From the NCBI GenBank assembly GCA_027627225.1, contig JAPFQT010000411.1, forward strand, positions 69,001 to 133,000: 64,000 bases of DNA, given 5' to 3'. The notes beneath the pieces are model-generated. The model was not told the origin of the DNA. It worked only from the letters and a program-made list of their open reading frames with translations, and did not search any database. This DNA is from Congeria kusceri (lineage: Eukaryota; Mollusca; Bivalvia; Myida; Dreissenidae). Position 1 is the first letter of the stretch; the number at the start of each line of letters is the position of its first letter. Of the stretch, positions 1 through 12,929 are shown piece by piece. The position numbers and the translations under genes are program-made.

Positions 1-30
1 ATTACTTCGATTCTAACATGATTTGACATA

Positions 31-866
31 CAGTTGAACCTTGTCATCTCGACCTCGGTTCAGTCGATTTTCCGGTTAAGTCGAAGTAGAGACATATTCC
101 TGATTGTCCATCTTATTTCATATAAAATATTGTTGTTTATCTCGAAGTTTTTAACTCGAAATATCGGATAAGGCAAAGTGAATTTCATTCCCTTGCTGTA
201 TTTTCACATGTATTATTGTGAGTTTATCTCGAAGTGTCAACACGTTCTGCAGCTTAAACCCGATAATAGCCTAATGGCAGATCCCTGTCAAAGTTGTTCA
301 CACATTGCATACATGTTAGCCCGTGTTCGCTAAAAGTCTTTGATCTGGGTTGCGTGCGCTTTAATTTCACTATTTGTTAATTGATGGCGACATCACTGGA
401 AGCATTGGCGGAACAGTCAGAAGATTCCTCGAGCAGCTGCTAGGTAGCGAAGATATGATCAACAGAAAAAACTTTCTGTTCAACACCCTCTCCAAACAGA
501 AAGACATAACTTTGTAAATAAAAACTGACTTTCTCGCTATGCGTACTATGTTATTTGTGCTATGATTCATATGGTTGTTTATGTCATGCTTTGATGTGTA
601 TGTTTAACTTATGTTTTGTGCTGAAATGTAAATTGCATTTGTTACATTTATAAATGTAATAATCAAATAAAATACTAAAATAGTATCGGTAATTTTAATG
701 ATAATATCATCTTTATTATAATGACAGCCAAAACGTAAGCATTGACAAACAGTTAAATGTAACCCAATGCTACTTTCACAACGTTCGAGTTCAGATAAAT
801 CGAACTACGGATATCTCGAAGTCGCTATTGCATTCCCGTCAACTTCTAGATAACGAGGTTCAGCTG
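31..866. mobile_element. pogo/Tigger-like DNA transposon, deletion derivative
   Basis: The left end (from 31) begins CAGTTGAACCTTGTCATCTC. The right end, read inward from 866, begins CAGCTGAACCTCGTTATCTA, giving inverted termini about 24 bp long with few mismatches. Both ends are flanked by TA, the target duplication of the Tc1/mariner/pogo group. Copy 4 of repeat family A (about 29985) preserves the uninterrupted target, which independently fixes the boundaries. At 836 bp it is too short for an intact transposase and keeps only a coding remnant at 365-517. Confidence 0.88.
365..517 (+). pseudogene. Remnant of transposase C-terminus
   Basis: An open frame of about 50 codons, with no start of its own, ends at TAA 515-517. 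It contains GGTVRRFLEQ followed by FNTLSKQKD, which resembles the short C-terminal helix region of pogo/Tigger transposases (a 'lrrFle...lf..L.k' pattern). The DDE catalytic core is absent. It lies inside the TA-flanked element, which makes a transposase origin likely. The family call rests on weak similarity plus context. Confidence 0.45.
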
Positions 867-1138
867 TATGTTTTTGCAATTGTAATTGGAACTACTTTTT
901 ACTCTGCTCTGCTCAGAATTGGGAATTCTTTTTGTGTCGTTTATTGGGTAGTTTAACAATGATAATTGTGTTCTTTGCCCATAGAAAAATTAGCGAGTAT
1001 CATGTTAGAATACACTTTCTATCATAACAACATTTAGTTTTATGTCACTTTATCAAAGGCCCCTACTCAAACTGAAAGAAACATAACCCAACATTTGTCC
1101 TCTAAAATAACTAGATGCCTGTTGGCAAAATGTCGAGC

Positions 1139-2598
1139 CATTGTCAATAGAGCCACTTGTATTGTAGTTATTTAACATCTCATTTTCTAACAAGCAGATC
1201 TTCTCCTTTGACCTCTAAGCGTGACCTTGACGCTAGGGAAACAGGTCTTGCATGCAACATGCCATCTCCACATGGTGACCATTTGAGGCAACTTATTTTA
1301 AAATTGCCTGATGAATGATAAAGTTACAGTCCGGACAAGCTGTATTACGCCCATGTTTGACCTTTGACCTTTAAGTGTCACCTTGACCTTTGAGCTAGGG
1401 ACACAGGTCTTGCGAGCGACACGTCGTCTCCACATGGTGAACATTTGTGGCAAGTTATTTTAAAAATGCCTGATGAATGAGGACGTTACAGTCCTGACAA
1501 GATCGGACGGACGGACGCATTCATTTACGCACATACACTGAACTGCCATTGTGTCAACTAAGTTGAGCTGACCGCAGGCGGGCTCAACAAACAACAATAT
1601 ATTAACATAGTGTCTTAAAGATTGGATCGCAAAGTCAGCGTAAACTAGACCACCGTGAAATAAAAGTATTTAACGTTTTATACACATCTACAAGTACACT
1701 ACCAATAACGCCAATTCATATGGTTGTGTTTTGTCTGCACTGTTTACCAGTAAATTGCGTATTACAATGCACAGGTTCAAAGATGTTGTATTGGCCGAGT
1801 ACACTTATTGATGATCACACGCACAATTCAGAACATTTGCAATGTGGTCTGGAAAATAATGAGCCCATTGTCAATATAGCAACTTGTATTGTAGTTATTT
1901 AACATCTCATTTTCTAACAAGCAGATCTTCTCCTTTGACCTCTAAGCGTGACCTTGATGCTAGGGAAACAGGTCTTGCATGCAACATGCCATCTCCACAT
2001 GGTGACCATTTGAGGCAACTTATTTTAAAATTGCCTGATGAATGATAAAGTTACAGTCCGGACAAGCTGTATTACGCCCATGTTTGACCTTTGACCTTTA
2101 AGTGTCACCTTGACCTTTGAGCTAGGGACACAGGTCTTGCGCGCGACACGCCGTCTCCACATGGTGAACATTTGTTATTTTAAAATTGCCTGATGAATGA
2201 GGAAGTTACAGTCCTGACAAGATCGGACGGACGGACGCATTCATTTACGCACATACACTGAACTGCCATTGTGTCAACTAAGTCGAGCTGACCGCAGGCG
2301 GGCTCAAAAAAAAAAAAAATATTACCATAGGGTCTTAAAGATTGGATCGCAAAGTCAGCGCAAACTAGACCACCGTGAAATAAAAGTATTTTACAGCTAA
2401 CGTTTTATTCCACATCTTCAAGTACACTATCAATAACGCCAATTCATATGGTTGTGTTTTGTCTGCACTGTTTACCAGTAAATTGCGTATTACAATGCAC
2501 AGGTTGAAAGATGGTGTATTGGCCGGGTACACTTATTGATGATCACACGCACATGTTCTGTATTCACAACATTTGCAATGTGGTCTAGAAAATAATGA
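1139..2598. repeat. Direct tandem duplication, unit about 727 bp
   Basis: Unit 1 (about 1139-1865) and unit 2 (about 1866-2598) align end to end. For example TTGTCAATA..GCCACTTGTA at 1141 recurs at 1868 (TTGTCAATATAGCAACTTGT), and the GATCGGACGGACGGACGCAT block at about 1501 recurs at about 2221. A few substitutions and short indels separate them, including a longer A-run near 2306 and a 9-bp gap near 2172. Each unit contains two copies of a 'TTTGACCTTTGACCT...CCACATGGTGA' sub-repeat. No coding potential is seen. Confidence 0.9.
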
Positions 2599-3006
2599 TG
2601 GCAGCTTTTTTATGTATCCTTAGGAATGAAAAATATTGAATTTACCTTAAGTTCGCAATAAATCTATGATAATATAATGACGGACACAGGGCTATAAGAA
2701 AATACCTACTTCTGCGACATGTCGTGTCAAACTTGCATGTGCAATTAATTTTTTTTTGTTTCATACAATAAGAAATATTTTTAAAATTTGAATTGCGAGT
2801 TACCTTTTGTTTCATACTTTACAGGCTAACTCATTTTTAGTATATGCTACTTTAACTGCATGTAATTAAAGGGACTTGTTCACAGATTTTCGCATTTTTT
2901 GAAGTATGCAATTAAATGTCTTAACTTGACAGATTTAAGCATCGGAATTAAAAAGCTCAAGTATAATAACAAGAAAAGTATTTAGAAAAAAGAAAGAAAA
3001 GAAAAA
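2599..3006. other. Unassigned AT-rich spacer
   Basis: Nothing recognisable. The stretch is AT-rich with a purine-rich end (AGAAAAAAGAAAGAAAAGAA) leading into the array at 3007. Confidence 0.5.
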
Positions 3007-6000
3007 CAAGAGAGCCATAAGGCCCTAGGTCGCTCACCTGAGGGGCTAAGGAACTACTGTTCTGAGCAAGTTTTATGGTGATTCGGCTATAAATGTGGCC
3101 TCTAGAGTGTTCAAAAGTTTTTTTTCGGAATTTTGCCTGGTGACCTAGTTTTTGACCTCACACAGGCTGTCAACCAAGTTGTACAGAAAATATAGGAACA
3201 ATATAGGAATATTTTCACCTAAAATATAGGACCTTTTGACGATTCTTTGGACAAAATATAGGAATTTTATGGTAAAAATACTTCATTTAAATGAAAATAT
3301 GGGATCATATTCTAGCCTGATAAGTCTTTCAGCTCATGTTTTAATGAACAAATTATTTGCTTAACATGTTCATGCTCATCAATTGGCAACTGAGACATGT
3401 ATGCTATGACCTAACAATAATCTGAGTATTTAAGTTTGATGCGAGCGAAGCAAGCGAGAAAAAAATCAACATATAGGTTCTTGATATACTGTTCATGAAC
3501 CAATTTCAGGCGCGTGACTGACCAAATTTCGCAAAAATATAGGAAAAAATTGACCAGTTTCGAACGTGTCCCAGAAATCATTTGGACAAATGTTGTTAGC
3601 ATGTTTCATGACGACTGGGCTATAAATGTGGCATCTAGAGTATTCACATGCTTTTTTTTCATTTTGTCAGGGTGACCTAGTTTTTGACCCAACATGAACT
3701 AGTTTCAAACTCGTCCGTGAAATCATTGAACAAGTTTCAAGAATATTGTGACTTCTAGAGTGTTCACAAGCACTTTCTTCAATTTGCCCTAGTGAACTCG
3801 TCCAAGATATTATTGAAACAAATGTTCTGAGCGAGTTTCAAGAAAATTGGGTAAACAATATGACTTCAAGAACGTTCACAAGCTTTTTATTCAATTCGAC
3901 CTAGTGATCTAGTTTTTTACTCCACATGACCCAGTTTCGAACTCGTCGGAGATATCATTAGAACAAATGTTCTGGGCAAGTTTCATAAAGAGTGGGCAAT
4001 AAATGTGGCTTCTTGAGTGTTCACAAGCTTTTTAAAGTTTTCAATATAGCCATATAAGGAAAACTGCCCGGTCCCCTGGCGGCCATGTTTTTCAATGAAG
4101 CGGAACCATTTTTGAACTTGGCTGAGATATCATAGGAACAAATGTTCTGAGCAAGTTTTATGATGATTGGGCAAAAGATGTGACTCCTACAGTGTTCACT
4201 AGCTTTTTCTAAAGCCATATAAGAAAAACTGCTCCGCCCCCTGGTGGCCATGTTTTTCAACGGAGAGGAACCATTTTCGAACTAGGCCGTGATATCATAA
4301 CAAGATTGCCATAAGGCCCTAGGTCGCTCACCTGAGGGGCTAAAGAACTACTCTTTAAAGCAAGTTTCATGAAGATTTGGCTAAAAATGTGGCCTCTAGA
4401 GTGTTCACAAGCTTCTTTTTCAATTTGCCCTGGTGACCTAGCTTTTGACCCCATGTGACCTGGTTTCGAATGTGTCTCAGATATCATTTGGACAAATGTT
4501 CTGAGCAAGTTTCATGATGATTGGCTTATAAATGTGGCATCTAGAGTATTCACAGGCTTTTTTCTGAAATTTGCCCTGGTGACCAAGTTTGACCCAACAT
4601 GAGCTAGTTTCAAACTCGTCAGAGATATCATTGAAACAAATGATCTGAGCAAGTTTCAAGAATATTGGGCAAAAAATGTCACTTTTTGAGTGTTTACAAG
4701 CTTTTTTTTCAATTTGCCCTAGTGACCTACTTTTTGACCCCACATGACCCAGTTTTGAACTCATCTCAGGTATCATAGGGACAAATGTTCTGGGCAAGTT
4801 TCAAGAAGATTGGGCAATAAATGTGGCCCTTAGAGTGTTCACAAGCTTTTTAATTTTCAATATAGCTAGGTATATAAGGTAAACTGCCCCGCCCCGTGGC
4901 AGCCATGTTTTTTAAACAGAGTGGAACCATTTTCGAACTCGGCTAAGATATCATAAGAACAAATGTTCTGAGCAAGTTTCATATTGATTGGGCAAAAAAT
5001 GTGACTTCTAGAGTGTTAACAAGCTTTTTCTTTAGCCATTTAAGGAAAACTGCTCCGCCCCCTGGTGGCCGTGTTTTTCAACAGAGCGGAACATTTTCGA
5101 AAGCGACCAAGATATCATAAGAACAAATATTCTGAGCAAGTTTCATGTTGATTGGGCAAAAAATGTGCTTTCTAGGGTGTTCACAACCTTTTTCTTCAAT
5201 TTGACCTAGTGACCTAGTTTTTGAACCCACATGACCAAGTTTCGAATTCAACCGAGAAATCATTGGGACAAATGTTCTGGGCAAGTTTCATGAAGATTGA
5301 GCAATAAATGTGGCCTCTAGAGTGTTCACAAGCTTGTCAAAGTTTTAAATATAGCCATATAAGGAAAACTGCCCCACCCTGTGGCAGCCATGTTTTTCAA
5401 CGGACTGAAACAATTTTCGAACTCAGCTGAGATATCATAAGAACAAGTGTTCTGAGCAAGTTTCATGTCGATTGGACAAAAAATGTGACTTCTAGAGTGT
5501 TCACAAGCTTTTTCTATAGCCATATAAGGAAAACTGCCCCGGCCCCTGGCAGCCATGTTTTCCAATGGAGCAGAACCATTTTCCAAGTCGGCCGAGATAT
5601 CATAAAAACAAATATTCTGAGCAAGTTTCGTGAAGATTGGTTAAAAAATGTCACTTCTAGAGTGTTCACAAACTTTTTTTATAGCCATATAAGGAAAACT
5701 GCCCCACCCCCTGGCGGCCATGTTTTTAAAAGGACCGGAGCCATTATCGAACTCGGCCAAGATATCATTAGAACAAATGTTCTGAGTAAGTTTCATGTGT
5801 TCACAAACTTTTTCTTCAATTTGACATCGTGACCTAGTTTCTGACCCCACATGACCCAGTCTCAACCTTGGCTACAATATCATTGGGACAAATGTTCTGG
5901 GCAAGTTTCATGAAGATTGGCCAATAAATGTGGCTTCTAGGTAAATGCTGACGTCGCATGACAAACAAACGGCAATCACAAAAGCCCACCGCGAGCACGT

Positions 6001-6020
6001 TGTGCTCAGGTGAGCTAAAA
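3007..6020. repeat. Diverged tandem array of about 14 units (GTTCTGAGCAAGTTTCATG type)
   Basis: The motif ACAAATGTTCTGAGCAAGTTTCATG recurs about every 130-180 bp, followed by 'GATTGGGCAAAAAATGTG...CTAGAGTGTTCACAAGC'. Two alternating spacer types are visible: 'CAATTTGACCTAGTGACCTAG' and 'ATAGCCATATAAGGAAAACTGCCCC...GGCGGCCATG'. The array opens with GCCATAAGGCCCTAGGTCGCTCACCTGAG at 3013 and closes with CTCAGGTGAGCTAAAA near 6004-6019, so its ends are roughly inverted. A second opening sequence at about 4300 suggests two nested or adjacent copies. The short open frames across this region are periodic by-products. Confidence 0.85.
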
Positions 6021-6850
6021 ATAACAATAGAACAATAATCACATAATGACGTCAACAATGCATATTACGTAAATGATTAAATTTAATTTATATAAGATAA
6101 ACATACATCATTCATATAGAACAGAAAATTAATAGGAAAAGAAACGTACAAACATGCATGAACATGAGAAAAGGCAATACACAATGAATATAATATATAA
6201 ATATGAATCATATAGCTAATACCAGTTAAGATTTTAGTCGTAAAGTTTTCACTAAATTCACGATCACAATGAAAATGCGGAAATTAACGACACTAATATA
6301 TAAGCAAAGATCCATCTTTAAAGCTGTCAAATCACAGCAAAAATTCTCAGCTATTCTTAATTTTTAATAGTTCAAATACAAGTATTTATACAACAATACA
6401 GTGTCATGTTTTCAAGTAATTGAACAAATAAATTTCTAACATGTACGTAGAAATGACAGCCAGTCTAAAAATAGCAAGTGTCATGTACATGTATATTTAT
6501 GTACAAACATTAACTTCTAAACAAAAATAGTTTTTGTCATTTTGGCATACAGTATATGTTAACTGGTTGAGTTGTGTAAAATGCAACAGCAATTATGTAA
6601 GACACAGACGGTAGAATATAATTCACAATGTCCAAAACTACACTGTTATTTTAAGATAAAAATATTGTGTATACAAACATACTGTAGATCCTAAACCACA
6701 ATTGTGTTTTGAAACATAACACAATACACAATACATAAATTTGAAAAATAATACATTACACAATACATCAGTTTCAATATAAATACATAATGTCATTTTA
6801 AGATAACCATATTTGTTATTATACAAATGTCTGATACATGTAAAAGTAAT
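6021..6850. other. AT-rich 3' flank of the TRIM-type gene
   Basis: No gene is seen. It contains many short repeats of ACAATACA/ACATTACAC and polyA/T stretches. It probably holds the 3' untranslated region of the minus-strand gene that ends at 6851, but I could not pin down a polyadenylation signal. Confidence 0.45.
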
Positions 6851-9800
6851 CTATTGCAGTTTGAACAGCAGGATGTTGTTGTTGACATCTTGTCCCACAA
6901 TGATGGAGGCTGTGTGCCTGTTGTAGCAGACTGACTCTGGGACCCCCACTACATCCCTGTCTGTAGCCAGAGTGGCCAGCTTCTTCCTGCCCTCCCTGTC
7001 CACCTGTATGATAGTGTGGGACTCCAATCCACCAACCAACACCTGGCCTGCAGGTGTCACATGTACAGCACGTGGGAGTCGTAGTTCAGGGCCCTCCAAT
7101 GTAGAGAGTACTGACCCGTCCCTGGCCAGGGTGAGGAGCTTGTGCTGGGGCCAGTTGGTGATGTATAACCGATCCCCAGTGGGACTCACAGCACACCTGT
7201 CTACTGCAAAACAGAGTCACATCAAGATATTAAATTACTTTAAATGTTTAATAATGTTAATACACAAACTGCAGTGACATCGTATTATTAATGCGTTTTA
7301 AACAGACAATTACGCATCTTAAAGATCTGCATAAAATCCAATAATAATAAATATTTTAGTGTGACAGGAAGGTTCTGTATCAGTTTATTGCCTTAAAGTT
7401 TGACACGTTGACTGGTGAGTTAGAATTGAAGTCTACCACAATTACGCGGATGGAAACGATTACGCGGTACAGTGAACATGTACGCATGAATGTGTAACTA
7501 TATGCAGTAATAACGGATTTCCTATACATGTATACATGAATGTGTCAGCTGATGCAACTATGGCATATGCAGTATTAATAGATTTTCTATACGTGTATAC
7601 ATGATTACTGACATCTGTGTTATTCTATAGCTGACACAGGCTGACATATTTATAACATGTACATGTACATTATAATAACAGAAGTTAAGCTTTTACGACA
7701 GGAAATATGTTTCAAAACAACCTTAAATAAAACTTTTCACTCTTGTTCTTCTACACAAGTAACAAAAGCCAGTTGTCATTTAAACCGTTTTAAAAATACA
7801 ATTCTATTAATTTAACAAATTTCAACTACAACAATTTAAAGTTTATTTACTTCATATAACGTTTGGAAACACGATGAATTATGAAACAATAATGCATGTA
7901 TATTTACTTGAAAACCACGAAATATAAACAGCAGGTCACAGAGTGTGTCATTGATTTGCACTCACTGTCTATTTATAGACATGCCATGAAGTCAGGAGTG
8001 ACAGTCAAAATGCTTGATTACTCATATATATAAATCAATAATATTGATAATCATTCTTTACCGCTGTTGTAATAATAAATTGACACATGTACATTCTACA
8101 ACTATGCAGTCTTACAATTACTTTATGATACATATTTCTAATAATATCCGGATGAACCCGCCATGATTCTAACCTGTAAGACTATCTGATGTATCCTCAC
8201 ACAGCTTGCTGACCAGTTTCCCACTCAGCGTGTACTTGTACAGTGCAGTAAGATCAGTGACATACAGCTCCCCCTGGTGGTGGGCGATACCTACACAGTG
8301 ATGTTGTAACTGAAGCTTCCTGCCCTTCACCAGCTGCCCATTGTTGACAGAGATAAACTGGATCTCATGTGTGTTAGCATCATTCACAGTAACAGCAACT
8401 TCACTGTGTGTTATATGACATATGTCCAGTGGTTCAGTAGACACATCACAATGAGTAAGCACCCTATACTGCTGGTCCAGCAGCTTTAATTTCTTATTCC
8501 TGCTGTCTACAACAAGAATCTGGCCATCAGGGAGAACACATATGCCACTGATACAGCATCGTGATGAATCACTCGGTATGCTCACATTATACTTAGACTT
8601 TCCTTTAACAGTCAATACTTGGTCTGGGTTTCCCTGCACTGTCAATGGCTGGGTACTGTGTACAATCCTCCCCAGACCTGACAGTTTGGACAAGTACTGC
8701 TCAATGTCACTGTTAGGCTGGAATGTTAGTGAATGTTCAACCAGAACAGAGTTCTCTCGCATATATGTTTCAGACTGTTGTATTTTATCATTACATTTCT
8801 TGCTCACTATGAAGGAGAGTTCCTCTTTGCTCTTATCACTTATGTCCTGTATGGCCTCATGAAGTTTTTTCAATTGATCCCGAAGTCTGATGCAGTTCTC
8901 AACATCTGTCTTGAGAGAAGCTCGGAGGCTCGTCAGTGTTGCTTTCATTTCATTCAAGGTGTTCGTTTCTATCTCGTCTAAAGCTGCATTTATTTTTCGG
9001 CGTGTTTCTCTGACATATCGTAATTGTTCATCATATGACCCCTGCACAGACTGCATGCAGGCCTCCTGTTTCTTCTGCAGGCTTTTCATTACTTCCAGAA
9101 TAGTTCGGAGCGAGCCAGAAAGTTGCTGCAGGTCAGTGGACTGTGTTTTGACTGACTCAGAAATGAGTGTCACTTTAGTGCACAGTCTGAAAAACAAAAC
9201 GACAGTATATATATTAAAGCACAAATAGATGAAATTAAATTTATATTCAGACAAGATGACAATTCTTATTTCAAAGCATGTACGATGGGAATGTCATATA
9301 TACAATAACAAGAGCCGTCAGTAAAACAGTTACGCCCCATCTCTGTTAAAAGCAAATCATTAAAATATAAAGTTTGGTGAGGATTGGATGAAAACTGTTG
9401 GACATTTAAAGTCTATACTGATAAAAAGGCCAATTTTAGATCAATCAAGGGCCAAACCTCTGTACTTCCTGGGGTAATTTGGCTGATTATTTTTCCTGTT
9501 TTTTTTGTCTGAAGATTGGATGAAAACTGTTGAACTTATAGAGCGGAAATGTCTAACTAGAACTCCGTGAGTCGGATGTGTGGCCTGACGCAGCATAACT
9601 CAAGTACAATAACAGCAATTATGCCGAAACTTAACTTAACATTCCTTTTATGCCTTTTCATAATGATTGCACAAAAACCTCAAGTTACTGTCTGAACAAG
9701 TCTTATTTAAACTTTTTTTTTAAAAGGGGCATAACTCAAGTACGATAAGAGGGAATATGCCGAATATCAAACTTAACCTTTTATGCCTACTAACACTTCC

Positions 9801-11398
9801 CTAAAGTTTCATAGTGATTCGACAAAATCTTCTCAAGTTATTGTCTGCAAACAACTGCAGGGGACGCCGCTGACAATGCTGCCACCGCCAAAAGTACCCC
9901 CTATATGTCGCTTTTTAGGCGACACAAAAATGCCAATTTTAGATCATTCAAGAACCATAACTCAATAATTCCTAGGCGATTTGGCTGATTCTCGAATTTG
10001 GTAGAGATATTATGGCCTGAAACATTTTCATGAAGTTTGGTGAGGATTGGACGAAAATTGTTTGACTTAGCAGAAAGAAAAGTGGTCTACCGACCGACAC
10101 ACCGACATTAGCAAACCAATATACCCCGCTATTTCTGATGGGGGGCATAATTAGATGCACTCAATGTCCATTTTGTAAATAGTACACATGTATAATGAAT
10201 TTTCTTCAAGCTTCACTATTGAACATGGAGAATACAAATAAATAGAGTCGGATTAATACATTGACTACTTTGTTTGAGGATAAGTGCAGAAAGCGCAGTA
10301 ATGCATGTGTAACTGATAAAAAGCTGAGGAAAATTACCCTAAAACTGACCTTGATGAATAAATTATATCTTACAAATCTGTTACAGTAAATACATTAGAT
10401 TCGTTACTTGAATCAATTTAACAGTGGTGTAAGATTATGCCACTGTGAGACTGTGAATACAGTAATACGATTAAATTAAATGAATGAACATGTTAAACAC
10501 ATACCCAAACAACACCTAGTATAAATATAGGAAACACTCCACGTGCAAATTAATGCTAGACTTCAATAGAGTCAGGTTCATGTGTCGAGGTTTCTGAGCT
10601 ATTTACAGTCAGGTGGTAATACAGTAAACCACTTAATACAGTAAACCACCAAAACTCATTAAACTTCAAAGATATATATTGATCTTACTACCCAGTTATT
10701 CAGTTCATGTGTTAATCATTGGTATCTAGGTAAATACAGGTTGTTTATTATTTTTTATTGGTCTTTACTTGATTACACAGCTAATTACAAGTTTTTATTT
10801 CAATAATGTTTTCAAAGATAAAACTAAATAAAATGTCAATAAACAACTTATTAAAATTTAATATAGTCAAAATAACCAAGACGTCCAAAGTTTGTGATTC
10901 AAAGAATATGTCATTCTTAAAAAAAATGAATAAGATTTTTTAAAATCTGAATTGATCAATGGAAAATACTGAATTAATGAATGGAAAATTATGAACTATG
11001 TTACTGTAACACAGTTTATAGATATTCCAAAAAAATTAGAGCAAACAACATTTTTTGAAATACCTGTGGTTAAGGAAAGCACAATTAGTGCAGCACAGCT
11101 GACTGTGGTCATTGCAGAACATTTCCAATTGTTTATCTCTGTGAACTTCGCATTTCAACAGAAAATCCTCCACCTTCTTTGAAATTGGCCATGTTTTCAT
11201 GTCTCCCCTTCCATAAGGTGAATGTTTTTTAAACAACTGACCATGAAGATGAATACATTTTCCACAGTAAAGCTTTAAACATGTTTCACAGTAAAAATCT
11301 GCGACTACCTCAATAGATTGCTCTTCGCAGATCGAACAACAAAAATCTTTAAATTCATCTGACCCTTTAGCAACAGTAGACATAGAAAATGTCGCCAT
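6851..11398 (-). CDS. TRIM-like protein: two B-boxes, coiled coil, NHL/beta-propeller-like C-terminus (3 exons)
   Basis: Exons on the minus strand are 11398-11064, 9186-8174 and 7203-6851. All junctions are GT/AG (CACAG|GTATTT, TTTTTCAG|ACT, ACAG|GTTAGA, TTTTGCAG|TAG). Lengths 335, 1013 and 353 sum to 567 codons, giving 566 residues with phase preserved. Exon 1 encodes a degenerate first B-box (CCSICEE...YCETC...CGKC) and a B-box 2 (CEVHRDKQLEMFCNDHSQLCCTNC...HR). Exon 2 begins LCTKVTLISESV and gives about 150 residues of coiled coil, then propeller-type repeats (ISGICVLPDGQILVVDSRNK, then LYVTDL). Exon 3 completes them (CAVSPTGDRLYITNW, VHVTPAGQVLVGG). No RING precedes the B-boxes, so E3 ligase activity is not supported. 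B-box/NHL proteins are numerous in bivalves, often with immune or RNA-linked roles; this gene's role is unknown. It seems intact. Confidence 0.88.
9308..10158. repeat. Interspersed repeat in TRIM gene intron 1
   Basis: It runs from 'ACAAGAGCCGTCAGTAAAACAGTTACGCCCC' to 'ATTTCTGATGGGGGGCATAATTA'. Inside are recurring blocks such as 'TTTGGTGAGGATTGGATGAAAACTGTTG' and 'CATAACTCAAGTA'. The inverted GCCCC/GGGGC ends are typical of a short interspersed family seen several times in this window. It lies wholly within intron 1 (9187-11063). Confidence 0.6.
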
Positions 11399-12249
11399 TT
11401 TGCTAACTGACTTTCAACAAACAAAAGTTTCAACTTAAATTCAGCTGAAATATTAATGTCCCAGTATCTCGTTTAAAATAAATTGATAGTCCAGAAAACA
11501 CACATTAAATGCTAGTGTCAATAGTCAAGCAATAAAAAATTTCAAACTGAACAAAAACCAAGATAACCTTCAAATGGCGCTCAGTGGACTGATACAAGTA
11601 AACAGTGTAACTATGTAAACTGTCACATGAGTATTAGGTCACGTGAGTATTGGGTTACATTAAACTTTACACTGCGCCAAAGAAGGTTTGTAGCTGAATT
11701 GTAGGTTACAATAAACTAATTTTTATCACACAGACCAAATGCAGTTGGTTTAAACGTGTACTGATTAATGTCTATATAATGTTTATTACCGGTATGTAAG
11801 AGATTTCCCACACTGACTATTTTATCACAGTTGTCACTTCCTTTTGCCAAAACAGCATACTGACTTGATTTTTGTTCTTTAGTCATTTTAAAACAATTGC
11901 ACTGTTAAAATCTTGCAAGATAGTTCAATTTTCAATAATGAAAATCTAAGGGAGACAACTCCTGTCCTAAAACACTTTAATAGTCTGACCCATATTAATG
12001 ACACTGTCAGTATCAAATGTGGATTCCAACTGATTCTGTGAAGACCCACAATCAAACTTCAAATAAAAAGTCTGAGGCAGCAACTGTAAAAAAAAAAATT
12101 GTATATATTTACCATTTTTACAAGATCAACTTCATTGGAAAGCATCTGAACAATTAATTATGCCCATTTTTTCAAGTTTTTCAACTTCCTTGTAGTGTTT
12201 TCAGAGAACAGGTTGTTTAAAGCAAAATGTTCACAATGAATGACAATTC
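11399..12249. other. Upstream flank of the TRIM-type gene
   Basis: This is the presumed promoter and 5' region of the minus-strand gene. I see no clear TATA or CCAAT arrangement and no coding exon. It is AT-rich, with isolated tracts such as the A-run near 12091. Confidence 0.4.
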
Positions 12250-12530
12250 TAACATGTCACGTGCAGTTTTCTATGGACAAAGAACAAAATTCACCATTGT
12301 TTAACTATCAATAAACAACCCCCAAAAATACTTCAGAAACTGTAAAATATAGTTTGCATCGTAATTGCAAAAACAATGTTGTTAGGTCATGTTACAATTG
12401 AAATAACTTTCGCATTATCATTGTTTATCGGCTAATAAACACTAACAGCCTTGTGGTTTAATTCATACGCATCAGAACACAAAATCGCTGTTTATTAGCC
12501 AATGAACAACTCTAAATGCAAAAAGATTTC
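12250..12530 (+). repeat. Dispersed repeat family A, copy 2
   Basis: It is opposite in orientation to copies 1 and 4. It shares GACAAAGAACAAAATT, AATTGCAAAAACAATGTTGTTAGGTCATGTT, CGCATTATCATTGTTTATCGGC and GTGGTTTAATTC...GCATCAGAAC with them. The two GTTTAT...CCAAT blocks face each other, giving a foldback. Confidence 0.75.
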
Positions 12531-12929
12531 TTAATTAACAACAGATGCTGGAGGATGACTGACCACAAAATATCTCAGTTCGAGATCAGGTGAGCTATAA
12601 ATCTGTTGGGTGCAACCACACTACATTTAGGCAGCGTGTCACTGCTTTAGCGACTGTTGTTGTTGATCTCCATGTTATCTTACCTTGGCAAGACCTCGGG
12701 CTGCAATTCTCAACTTGATAACTATCGCAACCATATCGGTACAGGTCCTGTGTCTGGCTCAAGTTTCATACCAGCCGTTTATTCCCTGGATGACCAATCT
12801 ATTCTCTGTACATCACTGCCAGGCCCATCTGTTTCGGTATGTGTGTATATAAAACTAAATCATATTGGCACTCATGTGGATGTTGTGTTAATAATTATAA
12901 GTGAAGACTTCATCAAGCTTTATATTAAC

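Larger units (their letters stand above)
1..1005 (-). repeat. Dispersed repeat family A, copy 1 (interrupted)
   Basis: Positions 1-30 and 867-1005 together match the stretch at 29958-30100, for example TTCGATTCTAACATGATTTG and the block around TGCTCAGAATTGGGA. The copy is cut by the window start and interrupted by the element at 31-866. Other copies lie at 12250-12530, 18785-19112 and 29812-30100. The family is AT-rich and non-coding, with foldback segments around GTTGTTTATCGGCCAA. It looks like a MITE-type repeat, but I cannot name it. Confidence 0.75.

Noticed and set aside
4021..5865. Several 60-115-codon open frames on both strands
   Set aside because: They lie in the tandem array at 3007-6020 and repeat its period; none has a domain or splice context.
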